Of a stretch of DNA of 64,000 nucleotides, positions 11,010-21,169 are shown in pieces. Source of the stretch: Prunus persica (taxonomy: Eukaryota; Streptophyta; Magnoliopsida; Rosales; Rosaceae). Numbering within the stretch: the first letter of the stretch is position 1; the number at the start of each line of letters is the position of its first letter. The notes under the pieces are model-generated. The model was not told the origin of the DNA, searched no databases, and worked only from the letters and a program-made list of their open reading frames with translations. A program made the translations under genes and the position numbers. The stretch covers positions 1,575,134-1,639,133 of the forward strand of contig NC_034012.1 in assembly GCF_000346465.2 (NCBI RefSeq), written 5' to 3'.

Positions 11010-11385
11010 AAGTATGGGACAATTCCGTCTTCCCCAATAGAGATTCCACAGGGACTATACGTTTCCTGCTAGGGGAAATACCCCATTCTCATTGTACAAT
11101 ACCGCGAACAGTTTTTACCGGCGAGATTTATGCACCAAAGCTCCACGAACGAGGGTTTGGCCGCAAGCTCCCTGAGATTTTAGATAATTTTGACCACAGC
11201 CTCAGGATTCTATTGTTTGTGGCATATTTCTACTGGCTTGTGCTATAACATGGACAAAAGCAATGCTGGTCTTGAATTCAGTTAGATCCTGTCGGATTAC
11301 TTTGATGTCTTCTGTAGCAACAAGTGGACAAGTAAGATTCCGGGATACATGTGCAGAAGCCAAAAGATTCTTTAGCATCATACGA
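11010..11385 (+). pseudogene. Chimeric pseudogene: ABC1 kinase pieces fused to a DUF4220/DUF594 piece
   Basis: 11010..about 11125 matches the N-terminal coding part of the ABC1 kinase gene (source about 57700..57830, including CAGGGACTATACGTTTCCTG and ACCCCATTCTCATTGTACAA) with a small deletion. About 11126..11195 jumps to two further pieces of the same gene (source about 57160 and then 57060..57100, GTTTGGCCGCAAGCTCCCTG). About 11198..11385 switches to the DUF4220/DUF594 gene (source about 14337..14550: ATTCTATTG, then TCTTCTGTAGCA, then TGTGCAGAAGCCAAAA). Junctions fall on short shared strings such as CACCAA and GATAATTTTGA. No continuous reading frame survives. Confidence 0.85.
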
Positions 11386-12771
11386 ATCTTTTGTCTGATC
11401 TCATGAGGACTTTTATATATGCGAATGAGAATAAGATATTGCTCATCTGCTTGAAAACCCATATTTTTTTTAGTGTACTCATTCTTTCTCTCTTTTTCTT
11501 TTTTCCTGATGAAGTATAACCTACTCATTCTTTCTTTCTTTTTTCTTTTTTCCTGATGAAGTGTAGCCCACTCATTCTGTAACATTTTACATTAGTAATT
11601 AATTGTAGATTTGTAGATAAGTGAGTCAAAAATCCAGAGGTGCTTTAATTAATTAAATTCAGTTGGCTTTAGTGACAGTGACCTTCAAGTCTTACTTTGA
11701 CAGCTGGGCTAGGCCACAATGTTCCCCAGGTTGTTTGGACTTTTCCCTGCTAGTATTTATTTAGCTTCAATGAAGCTAGTTTCAAACTTTCAAGCATAGT
11801 ATGACTTAGAGTTGACTGCCAGCAAGCAATTAGCATGGCTGAGAAGTATCATATCAGTACAGGACCAACAAGAAATTAAGCACACTTTCATTAGCCTTCT
11901 GCACAGCTTAATTGGTTTGTGCTTCAGACTTTCAGCTTCAAGTCCACTCAACCCAGCAGGTTTTTCCTCTATCCTTCTGCTTATCTTCATTTTCGGCCTT
12001 GTTTCTTTGCTTAATTTGTTTGTGCTTCAGACTTTGCTTTGCCATGAATGGTTTATTTGGTGTTGCTTTCTCTGTTGCCAAATTGCTAATATTATTGTTG
12101 GCTGTGGACTGTAGTTCGTGAACCGTTAATCACATTATACACTATGCTAATCTATTTTAAACACCCTGCTATGCATGTTATCATCAACTTAATATCCTGA
12201 TTACCGAAAATTTGTTTGAGCTTGTCTATGAATACATTTCAGTTATAATTCTTTTCTTTTTTTTAATAGGGTGTGTTGTTAAATGTATCCGAAACTCCAT
12301 TTTATGTTGTTTTTGTTCTTCAAAAGCCTGACTGTATGCTCAGTATAATGAAACGAAGGTGAAATTGGCAATCTGGGAGGCACCCTTTTTTATCCCATAA
12401 GTGTCTGCCATCCTAGTGAAGTTGAGGTCAGTCTAGTTTTTTCCAACAACTAGGGTAGCTAGTGATTAAATCTACTTCTGGCTAGCCCAAAACTACAAAG
12501 CCGCAGGTATAGTAAGTAACTTTTGCAGTTTTGGCCACTCACCATCCATAATGATTAGATTTCCTGCTACAATACCCATTAGGGAAAACTGAATTTATTT
12601 TCAGTATGTGCTTTTGCAATTGAAAAGATCCCATCTGGTGATCGATAGACGTTTGATCACCAACATACCATTACTAATGTTTATTTAATATCATATTAAG
12701 CAGAGAATTTCAAATTTGTCCTTATGCTTAATTGATTTGTAGAAACTTTGCAATTGCTGAACTTCTAGGAT
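11386..12771. other. Intergenic region upstream of the first DUF4220 gene
   Basis: No gene is seen. There is a local near-duplicate at 11466-11580 (CTCATTCTTTCTYTCTTTTT and TCCTGATGAAGTRTA occur twice). 11830-11960 resembles 6920-7010, in keeping with an ancestral duplication of upstream DNA. Most of the second half is probably promoter and 5' UTR of the gene at 12772. Confidence 0.4.
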
Positions 12772-14931
12772 ATGGTTTCCTCCATAAATCCCATTCCTAC
12801 AAGCGTCAAGAAGCTATGGGAAAGGTGGAACCTCCGGAGCTTTATCCTCTTAAGCCTCACATTGCAGACCATTTTAATTCTTGGTGCACCCTTCAGAAAG
12901 CGAGCACCCAACATGGCGATAATCTTCATCATCTGGTCATCTTATTTGCTGGCTGACTGGGCTGCTAACTTTGCAATTGGGTTAATCTCAAACAGCCAAG
13001 GCAATGCTCGAGGTACAGGCGATAACAATGAGGATCTTTTGGCATTTTGGGCTCCATTTCTCTTGTTACACCTTGGTGGTCCAGACACCATTACTGCGTT
13101 TGCTCTTGAAGATAACACGCTGTGGCTAAGGCATTTTCTTGGCCTCATATTCCAAGTTATAGCTGCCATATATGTCTTCATTCAATCATTTCCCACCAAC
13201 AAGCTGTGGCCATCAACAATCCTCCTGTTTCTGGCAGGAACCATCAAGTATGCTGAGCGCACACGCGGTTTGTATCTTGCAAGCTTGGACAATTTCAAGG
13301 AATCCATGCTTAAAAAACCTGACCCCGGACCAAATTATGCAAAGCTCATGGAGGAGTACTCCTCAAAAAAAGAAGCCAAACTTCCAACTCATATAGAGTT
13401 GACAGCAGAACGCAGCAAAGAATCCAGGACAGTAACTTATGTTGCGGAACCAGGTGATATGGAGAATGATATTGCAATGGTCCGACATGCTTACCACTTC
13501 TATAAAATCTTCAGGGGTCTTATTGTGGATCTCATTTTTAGCTTCCACGAACGCTTTGAGAGCCGTGCATTTTTCCAAGAAAGAGAGGCAAAAGATGCGT
13601 TTAGATTGATTGCAATTGAGCTCAACTTTGTATATGAAGCTCTCTTCACCAAGGCTGTTGTGGTGCATTCTATGCGAGGATGCATTTTCCGGGCTATATC
13701 CTTCACTGCGGTTTCCATAGCCCTTGGTTTCTTCTATAAACTAGAGAAACATGATTACCATAAGTTTGATGTTGGAATTACCTATACCCTGCTTTTTGGT
13801 GCTTTAGGCCTGGATTCAATAGCTCTTTTCATGCTTATATTCTCCGATTGGACTGTCGCAGCTCTGACGAAATCTTGGCAAAAATCTTTTGTCGCTACTA
13901 TTCTAAAAAAGTACCTCAGTTTCAAGAGACCAAGTTGGTCTGAAAATACAAGTTGTTTGGACTGGATTAGACAAATCCTGTTTCGAAGGTGGTATGAATC
14001 CATCTCTACATTCAACTTGATAGATTATTCCCTCAAGGAACGCGAAAAAATGTTTCCTAATATTTTTGACTACCCTGGTATTGCCTACATTAAAATCATC
14101 GATCTCTTGGGCCTCAAGGATCTTCGAGATAAAATGAAATATAGGCACAGCACACCACTCACTAGAGCGTTATGGGAATTCATTTTTAAGGAGTTGCAAA
14201 GTAAATCCATGCTTGCAGATGATCCTGAAACAGCCAAGAGAATATGTTCGGCAAGAGGTGACTGGGTTCTCCAGGATAGTGATTGGAATAGTACTGAACA
14301 CAGTACCTTTCTACGATATATTGTTGAAGTTGATTATGACCAGAGCATTCTATTGTGGCACATTGCTACTGAGTTCTGCTATAACATGGAGTGGAGCGAT
14401 GGAGATGGAGATGGCTGTAAAATCAGTAAGGCCCTGTCGGATTATATGTTATATCTCTTAGTTATGCAGCCCACTTTGACGTCTTCTGTAGCAGGAATTG
14501 GACAAATAAGATTTCGGGATACGTGTGCAGAAGCCAAAAAATTCTTTAGCAGAAGAGAACTTGGGTCAGGAAGATCAGGTGGAGATGAACAACAACAAGA
14601 GGCCTGTCAGAGAATCCTTGAGGTGAATACCGAAGTTGAACCTGTTGCTGTCAAAGGGGATAGAAGTAAATCCGTTCTGTTTGATGCATGTATTTTGGCC
14701 AAAAAATTGATGGACTTGAAGGAAAAGAAATGGGAGCTAATGAGCAAAGTATGGGTGGAACTGCTCTCATATACTGCTGGTCATTGCAGAGCAAATGACC
14801 ATGTTCAATTGCTGAGCAAAGGTGGAGAGCTTGTCACTTTTGTTTGGTTATTGATGGCTCATTTTGGCATAGGGGAGCAATTCCAAATAAATGAGGGCCA
14901 TGCTAGAGCAAAACTCATTGTGGGGAAGTAA
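12772..14931 (+). CDS. DUF4220/DUF594 membrane protein, copy 1
   Basis: A single-exon gene of 719 residues, ATG at 12772. The N-terminal about 400 residues fit DUF4220: hydrophobic segments at about 17-40, 45-68, 90-108, 120-140, 145-160, 300-320 and 330-355, with the family-type motifs LLHLGGPDTITAFALEDN, LWLRHF and TIKYAERT. The C-terminus (about 630-705) fits DUF594, with KSVLFDACILAKKLM, WVELLSYTAGHCRANDH, LSKGGELVTFVWLLMAHFG. A soluble, charged middle region links the two. The biochemical role of this plant-specific family is not established; a membrane protein is what the sequence shows. It is 3 kb upstream of a diverged paralog (16022), and broken copies lie at 7316 and 11204, so the family has expanded locally. 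An upstream ATG has no in-frame support; the start matches the paralog's position before the conserved KxxWxxWNLR block. Confidence 0.93.
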   Translation: MVSSINPIPTSVKKLWERWNLRSFILLSLTLQTILILGAPFRKRAPNMAIIFIIWSSYLLADWAANFAIGLISNSQGNARGTGDNNEDLLAFWAPFLLLHLGGPDTITAFALEDNTLWLRHFLGLIFQVIAAIYVFIQSFPTNKLWPSTILLFLAGTIKYAERTRGLYLASLDNFKESMLKKPDPGPNYAKLMEEYSSKKEAKLPTHIELTAERSKESRTVTYVAEPGDMENDIAMVRHAYHFYKIFRGLIVDLIFSFHERFESRAFFQEREAKDAFRLIAIELNFVYEALFTKAVVVHSMRGCIFRAISFTAVSIALGFFYKLEKHDYHKFDVGITYTLLFGALGLDSIALFMLIFSDWTVAALTKSWQKSFVATILKKYLSFKRPSWSENTSCLDWIRQILFRRWYESISTFNLIDYSLKEREKMFPNIFDYPGIAYIKIIDLLGLKDLRDKMKYRHSTPLTRALWEFIFKELQSKSMLADDPETAKRICSARGDWVLQDSDWNSTEHSTFLRYIVEVDYDQSILLWHIATEFCYNMEWSDGDGDGCKISKALSDYMLYLLVMQPTLTSSVAGIGQIRFRDTCAEAKKFFSRRELGSGRSGGDEQQQEACQRILEVNTEVEPVAVKGDRSKSVLFDACILAKKLMDLKEKKWELMSKVWVELLSYTAGHCRANDHVQLLSKGGELVTFVWLLMAHFGIGEQFQINEGHARAKLIVGK

Positions 14932-16021
14932 ACGGCAATATGTATTGGATAGAACTATTTGAAGTTAATCTTAATTATGATATGAATCTTTTTTCTCATG
15001 AGACATTTGTACTGAATCCTCAATAAGTGAATGAAATATTACTGAATCCTAAATAAAAATACACTTGTTGTCTTATGTTTCTTTTTTTCGGATGAAGCAA
15101 TTTGACCCGGTATAGTCGTTTCTGTTTAGGTGACTTCTTCTTAGGCCAAGATAAGTTGCAAACTCCATTTTAGCTTAGCTCTCTAGTGGGATTTCTTTGA
15201 ACATTCTCGTTTAAACAAAGTATAGACTGACTGAGCTGTGGTCCCAAATTATTAGAAGACTACAAATATAGGAGGGGCCTCAGTTCTGGTCCCAAATCAT
15301 GCTTTAAGTCAGTCGTCTCATCTGCTTCCTGGTAAAAAAGAAACTATTTAGAAGACAATGACACTAGTACTCAGAGAAAGACAAAACTCTTTTTTCTTTT
15401 TTTACAAAACGATTGACTAAACCATCAACACCACAGAAGGAGAAATCCTTTTTCTGCAGCTGGATACCATGAAAGTTTTAGATGCATTGTCTATCAAGAT
15501 CGTGAAGGAAAATATAATTATGATTGTAAAAATGAGACTGTTTAAAAGGAAATGACACCACTACATGGTTCAAAGTCTCCAAACCTGTAAAAACGACTTA
15601 CTATAATAAAAGCAATAGAGAAAGACAAGTCTTTTTACTTTTTAATAGAAAAAAAACAAAACAACAATTGACTAAACCCACACGAGCTTTCTCTGCAGCT
15701 GGATACCATGAAAGTTTTAGGTAAAATATCTGCATTCATATTGCTAAACGCAACTTCGTAGTAGGTGCATCTTAAAGAAAGGTACTTGACTTGACTATTC
15801 GAAGTTGGTACGAATTGAAGTATATCACCCCAAAGGGAATGAGGATAGAAATTTCCACAGGAATAGCCAAAGCAATTACCATATGATTGTGGCACAATGT
15901 CTCTTTTAAGTCAATCCGGAGAAAAAGTCATGCAATCAAGAAAGAGTGCATAAGTTGGTTGCTCATATGAAGCAGAACTGAGACTAGGCCAGGCTTGCTA
16001 GCTTAACCAAGGTAAAAGGGT
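14932..16021. other. 3' flank and intergenic DNA with a local duplication
   Basis: No gene is seen. 15310..15490 and about 15520..15730 are two diverged copies of one segment, both with a GAGAAAGACAA block, a GATTGACTAAACC block and CTGCAGCTGGATACCATGAA. A third relative sits at 7730..7860 behind the pseudogene. The end of the stretch is the upstream region of the second DUF4220 gene. Confidence 0.6.
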
Positions 16022-18067
16022 ATGGTGAAAACTATGAAGCTACCTATACCGAAGGAGGTCTTGAAGATATGGGATGAATGGAATCTGAGGGGCTGTATTC
16101 TCTTGAGCCTTGCACTTCAAATTTTCTTATTTTTTTTTGCACCACTCAGGCAAAAATGCAGAAGCAAATTGATTGTAGGGTTGATCTGGTTGGCGTACTT
16201 GCTCTCCGACTGGGTTGCTGCGGTTGCAATTGGGGTAATCACCAAAAGCCAGGGTAACCCTTGTGACTCTGGAAAGAATAAAGACCTTTTAGCATTCTGG
16301 GCTTCATTTCTTTTAGTGCATCTTGGTGGCCCTGATACTATTACTTCTTTTGCTCTAGAGGACAATGAGTTCTGGCTCAGGCATTTGATTCAACTCATTC
16401 TACAAGTCCTGGCAGCTGCTTACAGCTTCTATATGACACTTTTAGAAAACAAGCTTTGGTTCCCAACAGTCCTAGTGTTTGTTGTGGGAACTATCAAGTT
16501 TGGGGAGAGAACATGTGCTCTGTATCTTGCTAGCTTGGACCATTTTGGAGAGATTGTATTGCCAGAGCCCGAGCCTGGGCCTGACTATGAAGAGGCTGTG
16601 GAAATATACTCTACAATGAGGTCAGTCGAAGTTCCAACACAAGTAGAGCTGCCAATAAGACCAATGCACATTGGGAATTATAGGAACCCCAAATTTACAG
16701 TTGAAGGAGTTCTTAAAGAATCTCTAGATGACGTTCAGTTACTGCAGGAAGCATATCGCTTCTTTGAAAGTTTCAAAGGGCTCATTGTTGGTTTCCTTCT
16801 GAGCTCCAAAGTTCGAGAACGCAGCCGAGATTTTTTTCTCAAAAGAACCCATGTTAGTGCTTTCCAATTGATAGAGTATGAGCTCAGCTTCATGTATGAG
16901 GTTCTCCATACCAAGGTGGTTGTGGCTCGTCACAAAGTTGGGTACATTCTCCGCTTACTTACCTTCTGTTCAACAATTGGTGCCTTGATGTTATTTGCTT
17001 TAGTTGGAAAACATAAGTTTGATACGTTTGACATTGCGCTTACCTATGCTTTGCTTATTGGGGCCATAATCCTGGACACTCTGTCTGTGTTGAATCTCAT
17101 TTGTTCAGACTGGACAGTCATTGCCTTCAACAACATATGGAGCAGATCATATATTGGTGCATTGATATTGAAACTCAAAAGGGGAAGGTGGTCTGGATCG
17201 GTGTCCAAGTATAATATGATAAGCAATTGCCTGGATGAGCATCCAGAATGGGTGTACACTTTTGCTGGTTATATGGGCGTTAGAGGAATTCTAGATAAAA
17301 TAAAAGTCTGTTTTTTTTCAACCTCAGAGGCAGTCACTGAAGATGTCAAGAAATTTTTGTTCAAGCAGCTGAGGATAAAATCTTTGGAAGCAAACAACAG
17401 AAGAGCTGCCATGGAGGCATCTTCACAAAGAGGTGACTGGGCTCTCCTGCAGACTTCAAACTATCTGGAACTCAAATGGAGTGTAGGGGAATGTCAATAT
17501 GCAGAAAGTGTTCTTCTGTGGCACATAGCAACGGAACTCTACTTCGCGAAAAAGAAGCCCAACGCTGATCAGGAAAGAAGAGAAATTTGCAAACTACTTT
17601 CAGATTATATGTTCTATCTTCTGGTGATGCAGCATAATATGATGGCCCCATTTTTGGGGAATTGGCATATAGTTTTCCAGGACACACGTGCAGAGGCCAA
17701 GAGGTTCTTTCTCAAGCACAAAATAACTGATCATGGGAAAGCTTGTGAAAAGATTAATGCTGTGGAAGCCAAATTCAGATCAGCCGCTGTGAAGGGTAAA
17801 AGCAAATCTGTGTTGTTCGATGCATGTTTCCTAGTAAAACAGCTTGAAGAGGTCGAGGAAGACCCATGGAAGCTAATGAGCCGAGTGTGGGTGGAATTAT
17901 TGTCCTATGCTTCCATTAAATGTAGACCAATTGTGCATGCTCAGCAACCAAGTAGGGGTGGAGAACTTCTGACTTTCACTTGGCTACTGATGAATCATCT
18001 GGGCTTGGGAACACAATTCTATGAGCTGGAAAACCAAGCTGGAACCAAAATGGTGGCAGTTAAGTAA
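16022..18067 (+). CDS. DUF4220/DUF594 membrane protein, copy 2
   Basis: A single-exon gene of 681 residues that starts at ATG 16022 and ends TAA at 18065. It has the same architecture as copy 1: a multi-pass DUF4220 region (LLVHLGGPDTITSFALEDN, FWLRHLIQLILQVLAAAYSF, GTIKFGERTCALYLASLDHF) and a C-terminal DUF594 region (KSVLFDACFLVKQLEEVEED, WVELLSYASIKCRPIVHAQQ, SRGGELLTFTWLLMNHLGLG). It is clearly diverged from copy 1 by eye, so the duplication is not recent, in contrast to the much closer pseudogene fragments at 7316 and 11204, which derive from copy 1. No stop or frameshift interrupts it. Function is unknown beyond probable membrane location. Confidence 0.93.
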   Translation: MVKTMKLPIPKEVLKIWDEWNLRGCILLSLALQIFLFFFAPLRQKCRSKLIVGLIWLAYLLSDWVAAVAIGVITKSQGNPCDSGKNKDLLAFWASFLLVHLGGPDTITSFALEDNEFWLRHLIQLILQVLAAAYSFYMTLLENKLWFPTVLVFVVGTIKFGERTCALYLASLDHFGEIVLPEPEPGPDYEEAVEIYSTMRSVEVPTQVELPIRPMHIGNYRNPKFTVEGVLKESLDDVQLLQEAYRFFESFKGLIVGFLLSSKVRERSRDFFLKRTHVSAFQLIEYELSFMYEVLHTKVVVARHKVGYILRLLTFCSTIGALMLFALVGKHKFDTFDIALTYALLIGAIILDTLSVLNLICSDWTVIAFNNIWSRSYIGALILKLKRGRWSGSVSKYNMISNCLDEHPEWVYTFAGYMGVRGILDKIKVCFFSTSEAVTEDVKKFLFKQLRIKSLEANNRRAAMEASSQRGDWALLQTSNYLELKWSVGECQYAESVLLWHIATELYFAKKKPNADQERREICKLLSDYMFYLLVMQHNMMAPFLGNWHIVFQDTRAEAKRFFLKHKITDHGKACEKINAVEAKFRSAAVKGKSKSVLFDACFLVKQLEEVEEDPWKLMSRVWVELLSYASIKCRPIVHAQQPSRGGELLTFTWLLMNHLGLGTQFYELENQAGTKMVAVK

Positions 18068-18166
18068 AGGAACCAAATGAAAATCATATGGGCTTGGCTT
18101 TTCATTTCTTTAGAAGGGGATGGTTGAAATGAATCACAGCTTTGTTGCAGTTTATTTTCTTGAAAT

Positions 18167-18500
18167 TGTTGGGATTTTAGGGTGAATAAGAAAGTGATTT
18201 TATTTATTCAGCAATGGATGGGTACTCGGCTTACTGGCCTTCAACAACTAGAAACTGTTTACTAGGCTTTTCGGCCTTTTTCCTATTTTCTGGCTTATTG
18301 GCCTTTTCACTCTTTTTTTTTTCCTTTTTTTTTAATTTATATTTTTTAGAAGAACAAGAAAGTGATTTTATTAGGACTTTTCTAGAAGCCTACAAGAATT
18401 ATGCCCTAAAGCTTGACTTTGTCAAAATTGGTAGACATTTCATGAGTTTTCTTCTAGATTCTTCCAAATTCTTCAAGACAAGTGTATATTAAATTTAACA
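18167..18500 (-). repeat. Probable 3' LTR of the Ty1-copia remnant
   Basis: Read on the minus strand this begins TGTTAAATTT directly after a purine tract (AAGGAGGAG, 18501..18509), the expected polypurine tract plus TG start of an LTR, and ends AATCCCAACA, giving TG...CA termini. The length of about 334 bases is normal for a small copia LTR. No partner 5' LTR was found because the element is broken at 19206. Confidence 0.6.
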
Positions 18501-19206
18501 CTCCTCCTTAATGCACACTTGGAGCTATATTGCTAGATATTCTGATTTTGTTGATGCCATATTCTTTGCTCCAGCTGATAATTGTGCTGCTGTCTCTTTG
18601 TCTTCCGATCATTGCCGCTGCTGTTAATATGCCAATTTGTATTGTCTTTTTCTGATGGTGCTGGACATACATAGAACACATGCTCGTACTTATCATTTTC
18701 TTCTGTGTAGTTAACTTGATAGTTTTTCTTGAATCAACAACCTTTTTCTATATGCCCAAATCTTTTGCAGTACCAGCACTTTGGTATGCCTCGGTACCAA
18801 CAATCTTTCTCTTAGTGGCTTGTCTTTTTGCATACCCGACGCGGAGGATAGTCTTTCCTCTCCAATTTCTCTTTTATTTTCCCAATTATTGTTGGGTTCT
18901 TTTTCTACTTCTCTAGAATTTTCTTCAAATTTTTTTTCATCATCTTTAGACTTCTGAGACCTTAAATTTAGTTTCAACTGGAAGGCACTTTTTACTGGAC
19001 TTTCATTTCGCCTACTTATACTTTTTTCATATGCTTTCAGAGAGTCCTTTAATTCTGTCACTAACAGACTAGTTATATCTTTTGTCTGTTCAATGGCAGT
19101 TACTAGTGGATCATACTTATCACTGAGACTGATAAGTATTTTTTCTACAGTTCTTGAATCATAAACTTTTTCCCCATAGGCTCTCAATTGATTGATTATT
19201 TCTTTT
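18501..19206 (-). mobile_element. Ty1-copia retrotransposon remnant (gag with zinc knuckle, pol deleted)
   Basis: The minus strand encodes a copia-type gag segment: VEKILISLSDKYDPLVTAIE, a second block around LVTELKDSLKAYEKSISRR, then a CCHC zone. The CCHC residues (CKKTSH...CWYRGIPKCWYCKRFGHIEKGC in pieces) are spread over two frames with stops, so it is a pseudogene. After a protease-like start (EHVFYVCPAP) the sequence jumps to the polypurine tract and LTR. Nearly all of pol is therefore missing. The gag is cut off at 19206, where an unrelated repeat starts (AGGGGTGGCCCTGAAGG). Confidence 0.85.
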
Positions 19207-21169
19207 ACCAGGGGTGGCCCTGAAGGTGTGCAAGTGGTGCCACCGCACAGAGCCCCTGATTTTTGAAGGTCCTCGATTTTTTTTTATGTGTATAATATAT
19301 GTATATATTAACAAATGTTATATATATATATATATATATACCGAGTGAGCAAATTTTTGACACAAAGACGTTTCTAATTGTGTTGGTTTGCAAGGCCTCA
19401 ACTTCTATTTAGGGCGCAACTTCAAAACCCTCTTGTGTATATCATAGTTTTAGTTCTTTTGTGGTTTTTTTTTATAACAAAAATTAATAATCATAATAAT
19501 AAAAAAGGCAAACACATTATTTTCTGTAAGTAATAATCATCTCTCTTTTTTAATCCTTTGATATATATATTTTTCAATTTCAAGGATTTCAACACAAAAA
19601 AAATTCATAAATGTCACTCAAAAGCAAATAGTCAGATTTAAATCTGAATTCAAATCAAGTATGTATCTAAATTTTAATATATATATATATATATATACTA
19701 AATAACTTGCTTCATTATCATGTTAATTGGTTATATAATGAAAGATGATTTAATTTGTAATTTGTATGCTAATTGATGATGATTTTTACTTTAAGAAAAT
19801 CTTGAGGCAATCTTGAGGATTTTTGCATAGTGCACCCGAGTTCGATTCATGTAAAAGACAATCTTGAGGCAACCAAAAATAATACTCCTTCATTTCCCTC
19901 CCTATAGAATGACAAAAATAAAATAAAAAAGATCAAATTGCAAAAAGTAGTATAAAAATTATAGTTGAAAATGTACATGACCAGTAAAATTTCTTTAAAT
20001 AACAGAGTCATATGCAAATGCGACCTAAGTAGCACCAAAACCACCATAATGACAATAAGGTCAAATTAAAATTTTGGTTTGTTTTTTTGAAACTGATTGT
20101 TTTCGTTGAAAGATGAAAACTGATCTGCTATCTGTCAATCACATAATGTTGCAACCACTGTTTAAAGCAGCTTGTCTGATGTCAACACCAACATTTAATA
20201 TCCCAGCTACTTTCACAACCACATACTGAAATAATAAATACCTGATCACAAGGAATTAGTCAGTAATTATGTAGGCAAAGGTCATGCTATGTATTCTTTA
20301 GTTAATATTTAGCTAAAAACACACAAAAGTTATTTTAGGAACTCTATAAAATTTGAACTCCAATCATACTCCCTAAGTTAGAAAGTCATAAATACTATAG
20401 TTATTTTTTAATTCAATATGATGGTTATCATCTCTATGAAAAAAAATAGTTTGTATTAATTAAAAGTTTAAACGATGCACAAAACGAAACAACATTAAAT
20501 TATAAGGAGCCACTAGGAGTCCTTTCTCTCTCCTCATATTTAGGAGTTCCTAGAGGTCTCTTTATTTTAGGAGGTGAATAGGGAGAGCATGGTTGGAGTT
20601 GTATTTTTCCAATTCCTCTCTAAAATTTGTCCAAGGAGGTGGTTTTGGGACCCTATTGTGGATGCTTTAAGTGCGAGTAATTATATTGTACATAGTATGA
20701 GAGTATGTCACATGGTATAACTCGTTTGTTAGAATATATAAGTAGATATTTATTGATATTATGTCATAAAAGTGGGAAATATTAACCATATCGCTCATCC
20801 ATATTATAACACGTGGACGCAGTAAAACGTACGTACATGTGGGTTTTTGGCAAGTCATTAGACAGAAACAAGTTTAAACACTTGAAGCTCAACCACATGA
20901 TTTCATTGAAATAGATCCAACGACTAACCACCTTTTTCCTCAAATGATGACATTGAATCTCTCAATTGCATGCATGCCACTATATATACATATATATTCT
21001 TAAGCAAGAATATTCTAATTGCTCCAATAATATTTATGTTCCTATGTGTAGACATTGCTTGTCACGTGCGTACATCCCTACCATTGACTTGACGTTAGCT
21101 CTTCAATTACTCATGTAGATTTTTTTTTTCAACTGCCCATAGAGATAGGACTTCCATATATAGGGCTTG
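19207..21169. other. AT-rich repeat debris between copia remnant and Cassandra element
   Basis: No gene is seen. It starts with CAGGGGTGGCCCTG..., the style of end seen on plant hAT-like or related DNA elements, inserted into the copia gag. A loosely matching opposite end (GGGCCTTCAAAATGTCAAGA, then CCGAGCCTG) occurs near 22212..22240, so one about 3-kb element containing the Cassandra insertion is possible but unproven. TA runs lie at 19317..19340 and 19677..19697. 20500-20680 (TAGGAGTTCCTAGAGG and following) looks like MITE debris. Confidence 0.4.

Noticed and set aside
19800..19865. tRNA-like B-box (GAGTTCGATTC) that could mark a tRNA or SINE
   Set aside because: No matching A-box or cloverleaf and no poly-A/T tail; probably repeat debris.
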